A stretch of 64,000 bases of DNA. Source: Rallus limicola. Taxonomy: Eukaryota; Chordata; Aves; Gruiformes; Rallidae. A model generated the notes under the pieces. It was not told where the DNA came from. It ran no database searches and worked only from the letters and a program-made list of their open reading frames with translations. A program made the translations under genes and the position numbers. This document shows, one piece after another, positions 10,560-24,200 of this stretch. The stretch spans positions 22,560,146 through 22,624,145 of the forward strand of contig JAKCOZ010000001.1 in the NCBI GenBank assembly GCA_022605955.1, in the 5' to 3' direction. Each line of letters opens with the position of its first letter. Positions within the stretch are counted from its first letter, which is position 1.

Positions 10560-13500
10560 CCTCCACTCTGAAGGTACCAATTTAAAAGAGAAACAATAAT
10601 TACATTGAAGTTCATGTTACAGGGAATATAACCATAATAAAGCAACTGTGCATACAGCATTATTGTTTTACATCCCTTAACCACCAGTAACCGCAAAAAA
10701 ACCCCACGTCATACGTTTGTTTGGCAGGGGAAAGCTCAGAAGTAAATGTTTCCTTTCCAGGCTGTTATTGTGAAGCTAGCTAACATTAACATTTATATAA
10801 GCCGGCAACACGAGATGATGATTTGGCAGCAACTTGGACAGCAAAGAAATGTAAAACAAATAAACCCGGCACATGGGCTATGTGACTGAATGGGGAACGA
10901 AGTACAGACATATAGGAAATGCAAAGGATGTCTTTAAGAAATGCCACATTCTCAGACTGAACCCTAGCCTATCTAGAAAGTGCGTGCAGTTCTGACCCAC
11001 AGGATGCTGTCAGTGGGTGTTTTGGTACTCATTTTCCAACACATTCCAGTATTTCAGCAACTCAGAATGTGGCCACAGACACTTGCATCCTCTAAAAAGC
11101 TGATGTTAAGTTTAATGGCCTAAAAAACACCAGTTAGGTAAAAAAATATGATCTCAGGGGTTCTGGAAATAATATGTACCAAGAGGCTTTTTCATGGGAA
11201 AAAAAAAATACTGTTTTCCTTTATTAATCTTATTCGAAATCACCCCCTGGGATATGCATATTCATGGTAGAACCTGCAAGCATTTGCAGAATCAATCATC
11301 GATAATGTAACTACTAGGAGACAACCCTTCCAGTTAAAGTTGTTACTCTGTTTGTGCAACGAAGCATCAGTGGCCACACAGGAGTCCAAAAACAAACAAC
11401 TCCTTGTTCCTTAGTTCGCTCTTTCCTAGGTTGTCACGTGTCAGGTTTTTATCTCGAAGTTGCAGCTACCAGCTGTGGTGGTAACTATCCAAAGTGGCCA
11501 TAAAAACACACACATGTTGCATTTCAGGAGGTCTCCCCAAAAAACAAACCCTTAACCACCACGGGAAAGCACATGGCTGGGTACTCCTGTAAGAGATTGG
11601 AGGTGAGGCTGCCTGACGTGGCGTTATGTGGGGAGCAGACCTTGCTTCCTTCAGGGTGAGTCCAGCGTTACTGGATTTGATGAGGAAGTTTTCACTTGAC
11701 ATAGAAGAAAGTTGCCCAACAATGAGGGTGCAAAGAATGAGGAAGTAGGTTGGGCTCAGCACTCTGTGGGGACCTTCCCTTCCCCAGCCTTGATTAATAC
11801 AACAAACTTGGGGGGTTTTGGGGAAAAGAAGGAAGTTGCAATTTTACACACACGAAGGAAAGCTCACCATTTAGTAAGCACTTTCTCTGTTGCCACAAAC
11901 AACATCCTTTTGCAGCTGTGATTGCTCTCAGAACAAGGCATGTCAATGATGCAGCCTGCTGCAGGCACTCCTTAAGCAGGTGAGGAATACCTACTTCACC
12001 TGTCGCAGAAAACAGAAGCATAAACCAGCTCCATCACTTTCTTGGTCTGGTCAGCTTTTTTCTTTCCCAGCTTTCTTTCCAACTGCACTAAACTATTCTT
12101 CAATGTTACACAGCAAAATTTCAGAAAAGCCAAAGACCACACACTGTAAGTAGGACAACACCACTTGTAATAAGTATTCTTCCCAGAAACTTGGCGAGCT
12201 TTTACACGCCAGTGTCATTAAATGCAGTTCAGAAACAAAAAAACAATAATGCAATACCAACCTTGAATGTAAACGAATGAATGAAGCCAGTCTAGAGCCC
12301 AATCCCAAATAAACTTAAGAAGCAAGCTCATTATTCACAGCAACGCAGCGGCACCTGGAGATACCTGGAGCCACAGCCCTCTCTGTCCGCAGCTCCTGAC
12401 CAGAAAGACACAGCAATGTGAAATACAGGGTGCAGAGCACCTCGTAATAAGCAACGCTGGGTTCCCATGCTTGGCTCCCAGATGAGATCTGTCTGCCAAA
12501 AGAAGATGAGGCAGCAGTGCCACAGGGCTGAGGAGGCTGAAGAACCAGCTCTAGAGAAGCAAGTAGCTCTGGAGACCCAGAGGCAGGAGGACAATGGGTG
12601 GAGATGGTGATGAAGAACTAATGGAAGGGCAAGGAGAAGTAAGCGGGCAGGAGCAATGAGGCTTGTTTTATAAAATGAAGAGAGCCACTGAAGCACATCA
12701 CTCTCAGGCTTATTTTCTAACCATCCCTGACCTACTGCTGCTTCTCTGTGACAGTGTTCCTCCCTGATCTCTCACCAATATAGAGATACTTTTATGCTCC
12801 CTCTTGCTCCATGCTCTAGGTTGCACCCAGCCTACCACCCCCTCAGCAGCTGGAACAAGCCAGTTGATCCTCCAAGCCACACCAAAAAAAAACCAAAAAA
12901 CCCTAGACTTTACACCCTAAACTCCACCAAAACATGCTGCCCCCAGCCCCATGCCCAGACTCCAGCAAACACCTTAGAAACAGTCACGAAGGCAGGAGCT
13001 GTCAGGGGTGAACAGATCTGGCAGTCAAAGGTAAAGGATTGGAGACCAGGACACCAATGACTGAGGACCACTACCTCCTTCTTTTCTCCTCTGGATGATG
13101 GATGTGCTTGACCTAAAGTTTGGGGTGAATTATTGCCATGAGCGGGCAGCAAAGGCTAGAGAAAAAGTCAGGAGTAAGGAGTAGAGCTTAGAACTGAGGA
13201 ACTAGAGTGACAGGAAGGTGATACAGTCCCCTAGCACTGCAATGCATGCTGGTGAACATGGCTTATAATGAGCTATGGGTCGTATATGGCTCACTGTTGT
13301 AGGGGATGGTAGTGGATTTTGGGTCATGATGCTAAATACAGGTCACATCAGCCAAGGCTGTCACTCGGGGTTGAGTGTGGGAATCTCTCTGTGGTTAAAG
13401 TTACTGTCAGACATCAAAAAAGCAGGGTGTCTGGAATACATTTTCACCCACCAGTCTGTTATTGTCTAGCCATTCCCGGATCTTCAGCAGGGTTCATGGT

Positions 13501-15462
13501 GGCATCAACAAGGGAAAATGGTTTAATGGTGGCTCTAGGATGCTGGCCTGTCATTACAAGTAAGGGTCTCAGCAGGGAACCTGTTCTTTTCAAGGACACA
13601 ACCACCAGCGCTCTACTCAGCGGCAGAGAAGAAGAGATGGGAGAAGAGAGCTCTCATCTTGGCACAACAATACCATCCATAGCCCATGCCTGACCTCATG
13701 CACCTCCCAAAGCACATGCCATGTGCTGTAGGTGACACAGAGGGAGGATAAAGAAGGGGGAGCAGAGCATGGAGGTTGTTAGAAGGGAGAAAGGGAAATT
13801 TTGGGGTACTTGCATCATTTCTGGGTACCGGCTGAACCACATATAAGTACTCACAAATACCCCTTCTTGTCTCTTGAGATGAGGGGGAGAACTCACACCC
13901 ATCATTCAGAGGACAGTGACTCTCACCCAGGCAGGGCACAGCTGGTTAAACAAATACCAGAGGAGATGCTCAGCAGCCATCAAGACTAGGGAGAATCAGA
14001 AAGAAAAATCAGATGTTAATCGATATTTCTGAAATAACATGAAAATACTCAGATAAATCGTTGGGAAATCACAGGGGTAGAGGTAGTTTCCCCACGGTCA
14101 CCCATTTCTTCAGTGTATTTCTGTACATTATGGAAAAGCATTCATTTTAAAACTTATTTATTTTTCACATCAAGAAGTTTAAGGCTGCCAAAAAGCAAAG
14201 CTCTGGACAAAAAAAAAGCATTCCAGTTCTCTGTGTGAAACTGCCCGAAGTATACCCAGAATTGGCAGTATGATCTTTGCATCCGCAGAGAAAATACTGA
14301 GTCATGTTGTCAGCCCACACACATCTAACAAAAATAAAAGCAGCCCAACGATTCAAGATTCACCCACTCGTCATTTAAAGAAAACACAAGTCATTCAGTC
14401 ATGCCTCATGCTTCAGAGACCTTTAGAAAACACCCAGTGCAGGGAACATTCGCCCACGTTGTGCCCACGCGCTGTTTCGAACCAGTGATGTCATTTGCGA
14501 CTCGTTCACTTGCGGGTCTGGACGGTGTTCGGCTCAGGGTCCCGTGGAGGAAGTCGATGAGACTTAAAGGTTTCCACAGAAAACGCGACATGATGAAGTG
14601 CAGCCTCAGCCCTCTCCATTAGCAATGCTGAAATGACACAATGTGGTGTACCCGGCTTGAGTCCCTGACGGAGACAGGAAAGCCCCTTGTGCTTCACTGC
14701 ATAAAAAAATGTGGCAAACTTAAGCCATCCTTTGTGTAAGATACTACTGTACTCTTCCTTCAGCAGTTAATCCTGTTCTGAAGCGTTAGCTCTCCCCACA
14801 CCAGGCTCCCCAGTCACTCGGCACACATTAGACTGGGAGGTATTTGCACAAACATCAAGATTTGGGGAATTACCCAGGAAATCCTCCTCCTCCTTTTACC
14901 CCTTCCCACGTGATTGTCCCCTAGCAAGAAAAAGCATGTTCCTGCATTTCACCCGGTTGCTGGCAATCTCTCTACCTCCTTCAGTGCTAAAAGCTGCTTG
15001 AAGTATTAACAGCTGAACCTGGATGTGCGGCAGCCAGCCCAGCTCATGACGGAGGAGGAGACCTCACCACACAGAGGATGCGGAGTTATGCAATCCCTAA
15101 GCTGCTGAAAGTGGTGCTGGAAACTTGTCAGGAGCCCAAAGGCCAGAGCTAATTTGTATTTTCTTTTACACGGCGTGATTTTAATCCGAGCAAAAAAGTG
15201 CCTGGTTGTGGTTTATGTACGAGTGTTGTAAGTAGAGACAAGTTAACAGAGTGACTAAGGGCAGGGCGTGCTCCAAGGGCAGAGGAAAGAGGAACATTAG
15301 CCAGGGAGAGGAACATCAGACAAGACGTGTACACCCAATTTATCAGCATTTCCTTGATTGTTCAGGAAGGCCACGTACTGTGAAGTTAGAGGCGAGGAGG
15401 AAACTTCATCAAAATGCTGCGATTGCCTAATTCTCTGTATGAGAAGGAGGAAGGAGAAAAAG

Positions 15463-15480
15463 AAAAAAAAAAAAAAAAAA
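15463..15480 (+). repeat. poly-A tract
   Basis: This is a run of 18 A preceded by a purine-rich AGGAGGAAGGAG stretch. No retroposon body is evident. Confidence 0.9.
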
Positions 15481-16253
15481 GAGACGTGGAAAAAGCTTGA
15501 GGACAAGTTTATTTGAGAAAACTCTTCCCAGGGGTTCTGGATGCGTCACCAAGCAAAACGTGGCATTCAGGAAACCTGTCTCACTTGCAGCCATTATTTG
15601 ACAGCAGTCAAGTCTGGGGGACTTCTAACATAAGCTCCTCCTGCTCCAGCTGCAAACAGGTGTGTGCATGTTCCCTTTTACAACCAATTTGCTACCTGGC
15701 TGAGATCAGAGAGTGCAAAGGGCTGGCACAGCTCCTGAGCACTGCTGTTCCCAATACAGGCAAACCCCCAGCATCCCCTTTCCATGCTGTGACAGCCAGA
15801 GAGCAGGAGTTGGGAGCCAGGTCCTCATTCAGTCACCTCTCTGCAGCTGGGCTCGTAGCTGTACCCTCTTCCCAGGATGCAGCGTCAGGGTGCACCCTTA
15901 TGTGCTGCCAATGTGTGCCAGAAAGGGAGAGGGATAGCAGGTTAACAAGAGAGTAAATACACCTTGACGTTTCCTGATTTGTTTGCCTTGCAGTCCTGGT
16001 AGGTTTACTGGAAACTCAGAGGTGGGGTTTGCTGCCTGGGGGGTGCTATTGCTGGAGAAAATCCCTAATTTCAGCCTTCCTCTCCTCACCCACTGGGAAC
16101 AAGTTCTCCTTTCCTTCTCAGTTCAGCCTCATGCCTTGAAAGCTTAGGGGGAGAAACACCAAATAAACCCCCAAAACCTTTTCTTTGCTTCGGAGTGTGA
16201 TTTAGACGTGTAGTTCAATGTCTAGTTCAGGACAGGATGCGCTGTGTGTTAGG

Positions 16254-16264
16254 TATATAAAAGG
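16254..16264 (+). promoter_or_regulatory. TATA-like box in the spacer
   Basis: TATATAAAAGG on the plus strand is a near-ideal TATA box in otherwise unremarkable DNA. No open frame of note follows within the next few hundred bases, so if active it would drive a non-coding RNA. It may equally be a chance AT-rich match. Confidence 0.25.
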
Positions 16265-19200
16265 AAAGCTGTCAGACAAGCTCAGCTGTAGCTTCCTACA
16301 TTCAGTCTGATAAACTTTACCCTTAGAGCTTTATCCCACCAGCTAGCCCCTTTCCATTGCAGGCCCCATAAACAGCATCCTCTCTGCTCTCATTCATCCT
16401 CCACCAGCTCCTTCACTGCCCTGTGCCCCATGCACATTTGCCCCCCCCCCCCAACCCAAACAGCTCCCCAAGGAGCTCAGGCACCACCAATGCTCAGGGA
16501 TGGTGAAAAGAGAAGATGGCATCAGCTGAATATGCAAACAACCCTATTTGCACCCCAGCATGTACAGTCCAGGTCTTTGTCAGCATGATGGAGTACGGTC
16601 ATCCTGTTTGTTTTCCTTTCCTGGTGTTACTGTGCACACCCTCCTTTCCATATGAGCGTTATCAAACACTCTACCTGAATCAGCCTTCTCAAGACAGAGC
16701 CCAATTTCATCCCAGTCAGTATCTGTCCACCACCTGCGTATTTATTTTGTTAAAAAATTACAACCAATCGTAAAATCTAGTGTAAAATCTACAGCTGCCA
16801 TTAAAAAAAATAAAAAAGCACCAAAAGGCCTTTTTTCAGTGTTTGATTTCTGATGCCACTAAGGCACCAGGTGGGAGCATTTTTGCTCACACAAGCAGCC
16901 CTGCTTGGACACAGCCTGTCACGACTGGTGCGCAACTGCTTCTGTACTTCATGGCAGCACATTTGGGAAGCTGCCTGCCTGCCTTCTTCCCTGTGCGTCT
17001 TCACAGCACAGGGACACGCATGGCGCGTGGCCATCAGCCAGTCCCCCCCTCACATTGCTCTGGACAGATGGACACCCTGGGTGGGAAGACTGTTGGGGCA
17101 AGGCACAGAGCACTTTTGGGATTCAGGGCAGCGGCAGCAGCCACCAGAGCAGCACCGGGAGGGCCTCAGGCCTGGCAGACAATAGCTCTCTCCCCTCTTT
17201 CTCTCCCTCCTGTATTTGCCGTCCAAGACGGAGGAGTCTTATGAATCAAGTCAAACACCCAGCGACAGGCTGGAGAAATCTATTAATATGCACCCGCCGC
17301 AGCACGTCGCCAGCCCCCTGCCTTGCGCGCCGCTCACCTGCCTGTCTCACCCCTGGCAGGCAGCACGGGAACAAAGGAGCAGGGGAGGACGGCAGCGACT
17401 GCCCCCGAAATGGAGGGAGGCAGCGGCTGGAGACAAAGCTCTTTCACCGGCCGCCATGGGTGTGAGGAATGCTCCCGCTCGCCCTATTGTCTGGGGTCCT
17501 TTGTGCTCCTCCACCCCCCCAGTCCCCAACCGCACAGGCAGAAATATTGGGAGCAGGACAGAAACAGCTTTGTTGAAAGAAGTCCTCACATTCAAAAAGC
17601 CTCCTGCACTCGCCCCGCCATACATGCCTGTCTGGCACACTGGTCCACTGCTCTTTCTGCCCCAGAGGGCAGGTAGGGTCCCCCACCATGCCACCCTAAA
17701 AAGCCCAGCCCAGGGCTGCAATCCGGGGGCTACAGAGCAACACACGGAGATGGACCTGTCTTTTTTATCTCCATGTGCATGGGACACCCAGCAGTCCCCT
17801 CCTACTTCCCCAGTGATCTCACCCTGAGACACCTTTGGGAAGTGGGGACCAGACACCTGGCCCTACAGAGGGGGGCAGAAGGTCTGAGGCAGGGCCAGCG
17901 TGACCAGCAAGCCCCGCTAAGGAGCAGATTTGACAATGCAGATTTTGGCCTGAGCACCCACCATGTCCCCCCCATATCCCTCCCAGCCTCAGGACCAGCA
18001 CAGACACCTCTGCCAAAGCTCTGCTGCTTTGTTGAGAGGCAGTCGTACCCCCTCCTCCCCCCACCACGAGTCACATCTGCGGCTGCAGCATTACAACCCC
18101 CCTCAAGTCCTGCAGGGCTGGTGGCAGAACCCAGATTCCCTCGTCTCAGGGCAGAGGCATAATTGCCAAGCTCTCCCAGGGGGTCAGTCCCCAGCTGCAG
18201 TACATTGCTCAGCTTCCCTCCCACTGCCACCACACACTGGCATTTGATGGACCAGGACAGAGGGAAGAAGGGGAAAGCCAGGTCTCTCCAGTGCAGGGAG
18301 AGGGTGACCCTGTGATGCCTGTGCCACCACCCAAAGGACAACAGACAGTGCTGCCATGCCCCATAGCAGCCGTGGCACGTGGGCTGGCTCCTGGAAGTGA
18401 GCTGCAGAGAGGTACCTCTCATGCAGAAACAGCACAGCAGCCTGTGCGGTGCCTGCCTTGCCCACCCTGGGCTGTCTCGCACCACCCCACAGCCATTGCT
18501 CACACCAGCAATCTCAGCCATGTGCGGAAACAACCACAAAGCAGGTTTCATTTGGACAATACAGCCAACAGAACTAAGGGAAGAAATAAAGGTAAGGTCC
18601 AACCCCAAGGGAAAAACTTAGACCTGAGAGGTGGGACTAAGGAACCCCAGCACGCAACTGACCCACTGCTGGGACCGCGCCACCAGGTGCTCTGGCACAT
18701 AGAGCAGCAGAGTCCAGGAATGAGCACAGACTTACTGTGTGGAGGCTGCTGAAGGGTGTCTGTGACAGGGATGGTAAAGGGGCAACAGTATGCATACAAC
18801 TAGAGAGCCCATTTCTCAGTTCTGTGCTGGGAAACCAGTCTCTGACGTTTTTCCTGGTACCAGGGAGCACACGGTGAAGAGGAAGGCTGTATCCAAAGTT
18901 TAGTTTCTCTTCCTATTTTTCATTATATTTGGTTCAGTTAAAACTAATTCTAGTTGTTGCAAAAAACCTCCTTACAGCCATCAACAAGGAGGTCTCCAAA
19001 CAAGTTTTGTTAAGAAATAAGTTTTTGCTAAAGAAAACTGTACAATTCCTACTTTAAAAAGTAAAACCATGATAGAAACCATGGTATCTAAACAGCGTCA
19101 CTTCCTTCAGTTCTGCACTTCGAAGTGACACTCCAGCAGCTCTTGTAAAGTATTCTGGAGCCTACAAGCAGGACTAGCACCGAGTTAGCAGGCAGGAGAT

Positions 19201-21175
19201 TCCCATTAACATCTAAGTTGCAGAAGAAAGGCTGCTGTTCTCAAAGCCATCAACTAAGAGGAGATTTTATGAGGCTAGATAAGGCAAAACAATAGATAAA
19301 GCACAAGGCTTTCATCTTGGACTGTAAAATGTCAGAGGAAGGTGAAAGACTGGAGTTAGGCAGTGGATTGGTGGCAGAGCTCCTGGTCCCTCTTTTCCAT
19401 CCCTCTTCCATGACACCTCCCCACTTCCCCAGGCAAACAGGGACACAGACGCTCTGCCCTGTTGGGCCTGCATGGAGCCGGTGTCCCTGCGCAGCAACAC
19501 CTCAGCAGCTGCAGGCCTGGTTGCATCAGCCAAACTAAAATGACTCCAAGAGCCAGTTTGGCACCTGAGCCAGAGAGGCTGCCAGAGTTCATGAAGCTGT
19601 TTAGAACAGGATGGGGGTGCAGCGAGGTGCCCCTCACCAGAAAGCAGGGAACTTCCCCTGAGCTGCCTTCAGCTCCCACAGAGCACTCCAGTCAGTTTGT
19701 AACTTATTAACGCCAACAGTCACACGATCAAAGTCCAGCGTGTGTTTAGCTGCTCTTCTGGAACAGTGGACTTTAAAAGCACATGGCACAGGTTTCCTAG
19801 GAGTAAAAGAGATGTCAGAGAAAGCAGCCCCTACCCCGTCCACCCACAGACCTCCACCACACCACTATGTGTGTGGGTTGCGAGACTGCCTTTATTCACC
19901 ACCTCATGCCATGCCTGAGAAGCCAGCTCTGCTTGGCTACTGCACCCTTTCTCCATCAGGGGCCATGGCTCCCTCCTCCTACTTCTCTGGCGACAGAACA
20001 GCTCTGCACCCCAGCAAAGCCTAAATCTGTCCTCGGGTTTGGGAGGAAGCTCTCTGCCGAGAAGGCAAATTTATTCACTTTCTGGTGAGATGAGGGGGTT
20101 TGTGGGCACATGCACAGAGTGTTTGCAGTGTCTCCCCTGCAGCTGGGACTTAACACTAATCAATTATGCCTCCGGTGCCCTAATTTAAAGAAAAGTTTGA
20201 TAGACTATGTCACTCGGAAAAGTAATCGCTTTGCTGCTGGACAAATGGGGATGTGTAACAGAGTCAGCGCTGCACCTCAGCATCAGATTGGGAGCGTCAG
20301 GGCTGTTACTGCCAGGAGTGAGGGACAGTTGTGTGCAAAGGGACTGCTGTGGCTCCTGCAGCCAGTCTCTTGTCAGGTTATTAAGCCCACACAAGCCGGG
20401 TCACCTGCAAAAGAAATTCTGAGATTCCAGGGATGATTCACTACCTGATGCCTGCTATGCTGGCTGCTGCTCCTGGGCAGCCATGTCTTCAGAAGCAAAG
20501 GGAGGGAGAGCAGCCCTGGCAGATGTAGAACATGGTCACCCCAGTGGTGAGCATAAAACCTACCTGGTTTTCTGCTAGTGAAGATAGCAACAGTGCACAC
20601 AGAAGAGCTGCAGGAAAGGCACAGAGGGAAGGAGGTTCTTACTAACCAGAGAGGAAGACAAGAGCCCTGAGAGAGAAGCACTGATGGATGGAGCTGCAAA
20701 TGTAGTTTTTGAAAGATATCACTGGGCAGGATGACAGCAGAAAGAAAACCAAAGCAAAAGAGCTGCTGAGCAGGTGGCATGCTTTGAATCCAGGCTGACC
20801 TGGGATTGGCACTACTCGACCCAGTGATCAAGTTACCCAGGAAGGAGTTAAACAGCAATTACAACTACCCCCTCAGCCAAACATCCTCCGATACCCACAG
20901 CTTTCCTGCAGGCTCACAACTAAAGGAGCCAAACAGGTTTAATTCACTTTGCAGCTACTGCCCAAATCAGTGCAGGTAACAGCATTGAACCTGATACCCA
21001 AGAGGCAAGCCTACACTGTTTTAAAGGACAACACAGAAGCATCCTTGCTTGTTTACCCAAACCTGCAGATGTCCAAAGAGGACATAGTTCTGTTGTTTAA
21101 AGTGTATTGCTGGTTTTTTTTTTAATTGTTATACCTGATAATTAACAATATCTATGCATTATTATTATTATTATC

Positions 21176-21295
21176 AAGTCTCGTCTGGATGCCTATCTAT
21201 GCAATATGAGCTAAGGAGCTGCTTTGGCAGGGGGGTTGGACCCGATGATCTCTTGAGGTCCCTTCCAACCCCTAGGATTCTGTGATTCTGTGATT
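21176..21295 (+). mobile_element. CR1 LINE 3' fragment
   Basis: About 120 bp of CR1 3' end in plus orientation. It contains the CTGGATGCCTAT segment, then GGTTGGACCCGATGATCTC, GGTCCCTTCCAACCCC and two ATTCTGTG tail units. It differs in the body from the copies at 10.3 and 32.3 kb, so it comes from another CR1 subfamily. Confidence 0.92.
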
Positions 21296-24200
21296 ATTCT
21301 TTGAGAGTATCTGCACTTTCCAAAGGTCAGCTAAGAACATCCAGTAAAATTACTGGAAGTGTTACTCATTTTTGAGAATTTTATTGGAGCGATCGGTGAT
21401 TTATCAACCGCTTCTGGCACTGGTTGTGTTATGCAACTAGTACTTACCCTGACCCAGAAAGGGCAGCTCCTACAGCCCTATTAGAAGTGAGATGTTCGGA
21501 TGGTACCAGTTCCAGTTGCCAGACCTGCCAGGACACATCTTCCATGGCCTTTTAATCAAAGCTCTGGAGGGAAACTGAATTTTGGAGCTGATTTCTTTCA
21601 GTGCATTATTAAAAGGATCACAAAAAATTCACCACACTTTCAAGCATGCTTCATGTCTGGTGGAACAAAACATCCCTTCTCCCTCATCTTGCAGAAGCAA
21701 ATATGATTGGAGAAAGGAAGTTCCATTTCTTCAGCCACTTACAAAGAAACGCTGCGGTCTGGCCATGGTGATCATTTCTTTCCCCTGCAAAGATGTACTA
21801 ACACAGCCCTTGCTTCTCAATGACTGAGGAGGAGGGAAAGAGAAACCTTGACCACAAAGAGGAACCCAGTCTCTGGGAAACAGGCAAAGAGGATGCTGTT
21901 AAACATTTCAGGAAACACTAAGGGAAAGATGGGGGCAGCCAGAAGCTTTGAAAGTTTTGATTTCTCCAAGATAATTAACTGACTGTTCTAACTAGAGTAG
22001 AAGTAGCTGGTGAGCCCTGTCTCCCAGAGAGTTTTCTCCTACAACATTCAATACTGTAAAGGACTGAATACGAGGGAACACTCTCACCTGGATTAATTTA
22101 CAAGGTAAAAGGATATTTTTTTCCACAGGAGGAGTTAACTAGACTCATGCTCTTGCTTCTCTGGGGTTGACAAAGAGTGTTTGAAACTCTCCTGCTCCCA
22201 CGAGGAGGGCTGGAACATCTCCTGTCCCAGGAGCTCAGGCGCTGCCTAGGCCAGGGCCACCCTGGTAACGGTGGAAGTGGCCAAGTGGCAGCTTTGCAGG
22301 AGAAGTTAAATCCTTCAAATTCCCTTTTCAACCAGGCTACTTAAGCTTGGGATCTGTTTTTGTTAAAGCCGTCTCACTTTAATTAAGAAGGCCCTTGTTG
22401 CAATGCACTACCCTGCCCGTTCGGTTACCATTAATGTGGGTGTGCTGAGGTCACCAGTGAGCCTTCGAAGTGCAGCAAGGATGAACTCAGTAGCTCTCAA
22501 GGAGTGATAATAACCCTTTACATGTAACATGGAAGAAAGATCGTACTCTCAGCAAATTGAGGATCCAAAACAATCCTGAAAAACTCAAGTTTTGGGCCAA
22601 CAGCAACCTCAAGAAGCACAGGAAGGGAAGTGCTTCCCCTCCCCAGGGAGGAATAGCACCTGGTGTCAGCACAAGCTGGGAACAGACAGGCCAAGTAGCC
22701 AGCTGGCTGAAGAGGACCTGGGAGTTACAGGCAAGATGAGCTATCCATGAGTTAGCAATGCGAACACCATGCACTGCGTAGTGGGCAATGTCAGGGGCAG
22801 CGTGGCCAGTCGGCCACAACAAGGTGATAATTCAACACTCCTAAGAACAGAAACAGAGCTGGAATAGTGGCCTTCATGAGTATTACGAGTTCCAGAGGAG
22901 AAACAAACAAACCCAGAGGCAACAATTTCCTCCCAGTTCCCACATCTTTATAAATGGCTCTACACCTCCCCAGGACGTGTATCTGACAAAGCAAACATCT
23001 CTAAAAGAAAGTTTCTTGTAGGAGGAAGACTTGACAAAGAGAACTGAGCTCTGTGCTGTTCAGGACACAGGGCAGCGCTGCTGGCAGCCTCTCTACCGGC
23101 AGCATGTAAGGAAAGGACAGAGCAAAACCAAAACTAATTGCTGACAACCTTCCCGTCCTCCTGCAACCCTAGAGCATCACAGCAAGATCCATTTGAGATG
23201 GCAGTGGACTAATAGGTGGCTTTGGTAGGGTAGGGTGGAGAAGATGAGGTAGGAGAAAATACAGCTGCACTGAACTGGCCCTGAAATCCTTGATGGCCTT
23301 TGGAGAAATGTGTTGCTTCTAGCTGTGGGGTGCTGGTCACCAGTGCAAAACTAGCAGGTATACAGGCACAGGCAGTGTTTGCAGCAGGAAGCTTAACCCA
23401 AAAAGAATTCAATTCACACTGAGCAGGCCCCTGCCCAGGGCAGCCAGGACACCTTTCCAGTGATCAAACACTGACACTGCTAACGTCTAACCTGAACCCA
23501 TACTGCTGCTCTCTTCTGCTCTTACAGGTGCTGTGCTGGCTGGGGGCTGGGTTTTGACACTGGAAACAGATGCACCTGCAATGAGCAAAAATCAGTATTC
23601 AGAAACTTCTTAAAGGCAGGTGTTCCCCAAGCAGAACCTACAAGCATTTGGTCTGGCCAGGCTGGCAAAATTAGGCTGCAACCCTTGCTTAGTCCTAGGA
23701 CAACAGCCCTTGACCCAACAATTTGGGCACTTCCATGCAGATTATAAATCTCAGTTGTTTGACTTTTGCTCACAGATTTTTATCCTTCTCTCTCTTCTCA
23801 CATCCCATCCCTCCATGAGCCCGCTGTCCCTCCAGCAGGGGACAAGCTTGTTTTTCTCTGGAGAACATCAGTACTTTTCCACACAACTTCTCAGGCACAG
23901 GAGGTGATGGACAGCATAACAGTCAAGCCTAATCCCCATATGCTATGTGAGTTTTTTCATCCCATTCCCTTCTTTTTACAGGTTAAGTGGGAGAGACCTG
24001 GGCCAGATCTCAGCCTCCATCTGCAGCCTGAGATTGGGATCTGAAGCATAATATTTCTTTATGAGCAAATTATCGCTGAGACTTCAATGCACTGTTGGCC
24101 TTTTAAAAACCTAAGTGTTTAGTATTTTTATTTCTTTCTTCTTTGCAGTTTATGGCTCCCATAAATCAGATGACAGGCTGTGGCACAGAGGGCTGATCCA

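Larger units (their letters stand above)
10560..21175. other. Intergenic spacer, part 1
   Basis: No protein gene is recognisable. Open frames in this stretch, the longest being 268 codons on the minus strand at 17,802-18,608, have Cys/Ser/Trp/Gly-rich composition and no family resemblance. They lie in GC-rich DNA with few stops and I do not call them. The interval contains an A18 tract, a TATA-like box at 16,254 and unique blocks with retained CpG at about 14,440-14,660, 17,200-17,345 and 20,125-20,330, which are discussed as candidate conserved elements. Confidence 0.7.

Noticed and set aside
17802..18608. 268-codon minus-strand open frame in the spacer
   Set aside because: Its composition is Cys/Trp/Gly/Ser-rich without domain pattern, it overlaps other open frames on both strands, and it has no recognisable homologue or splice context.
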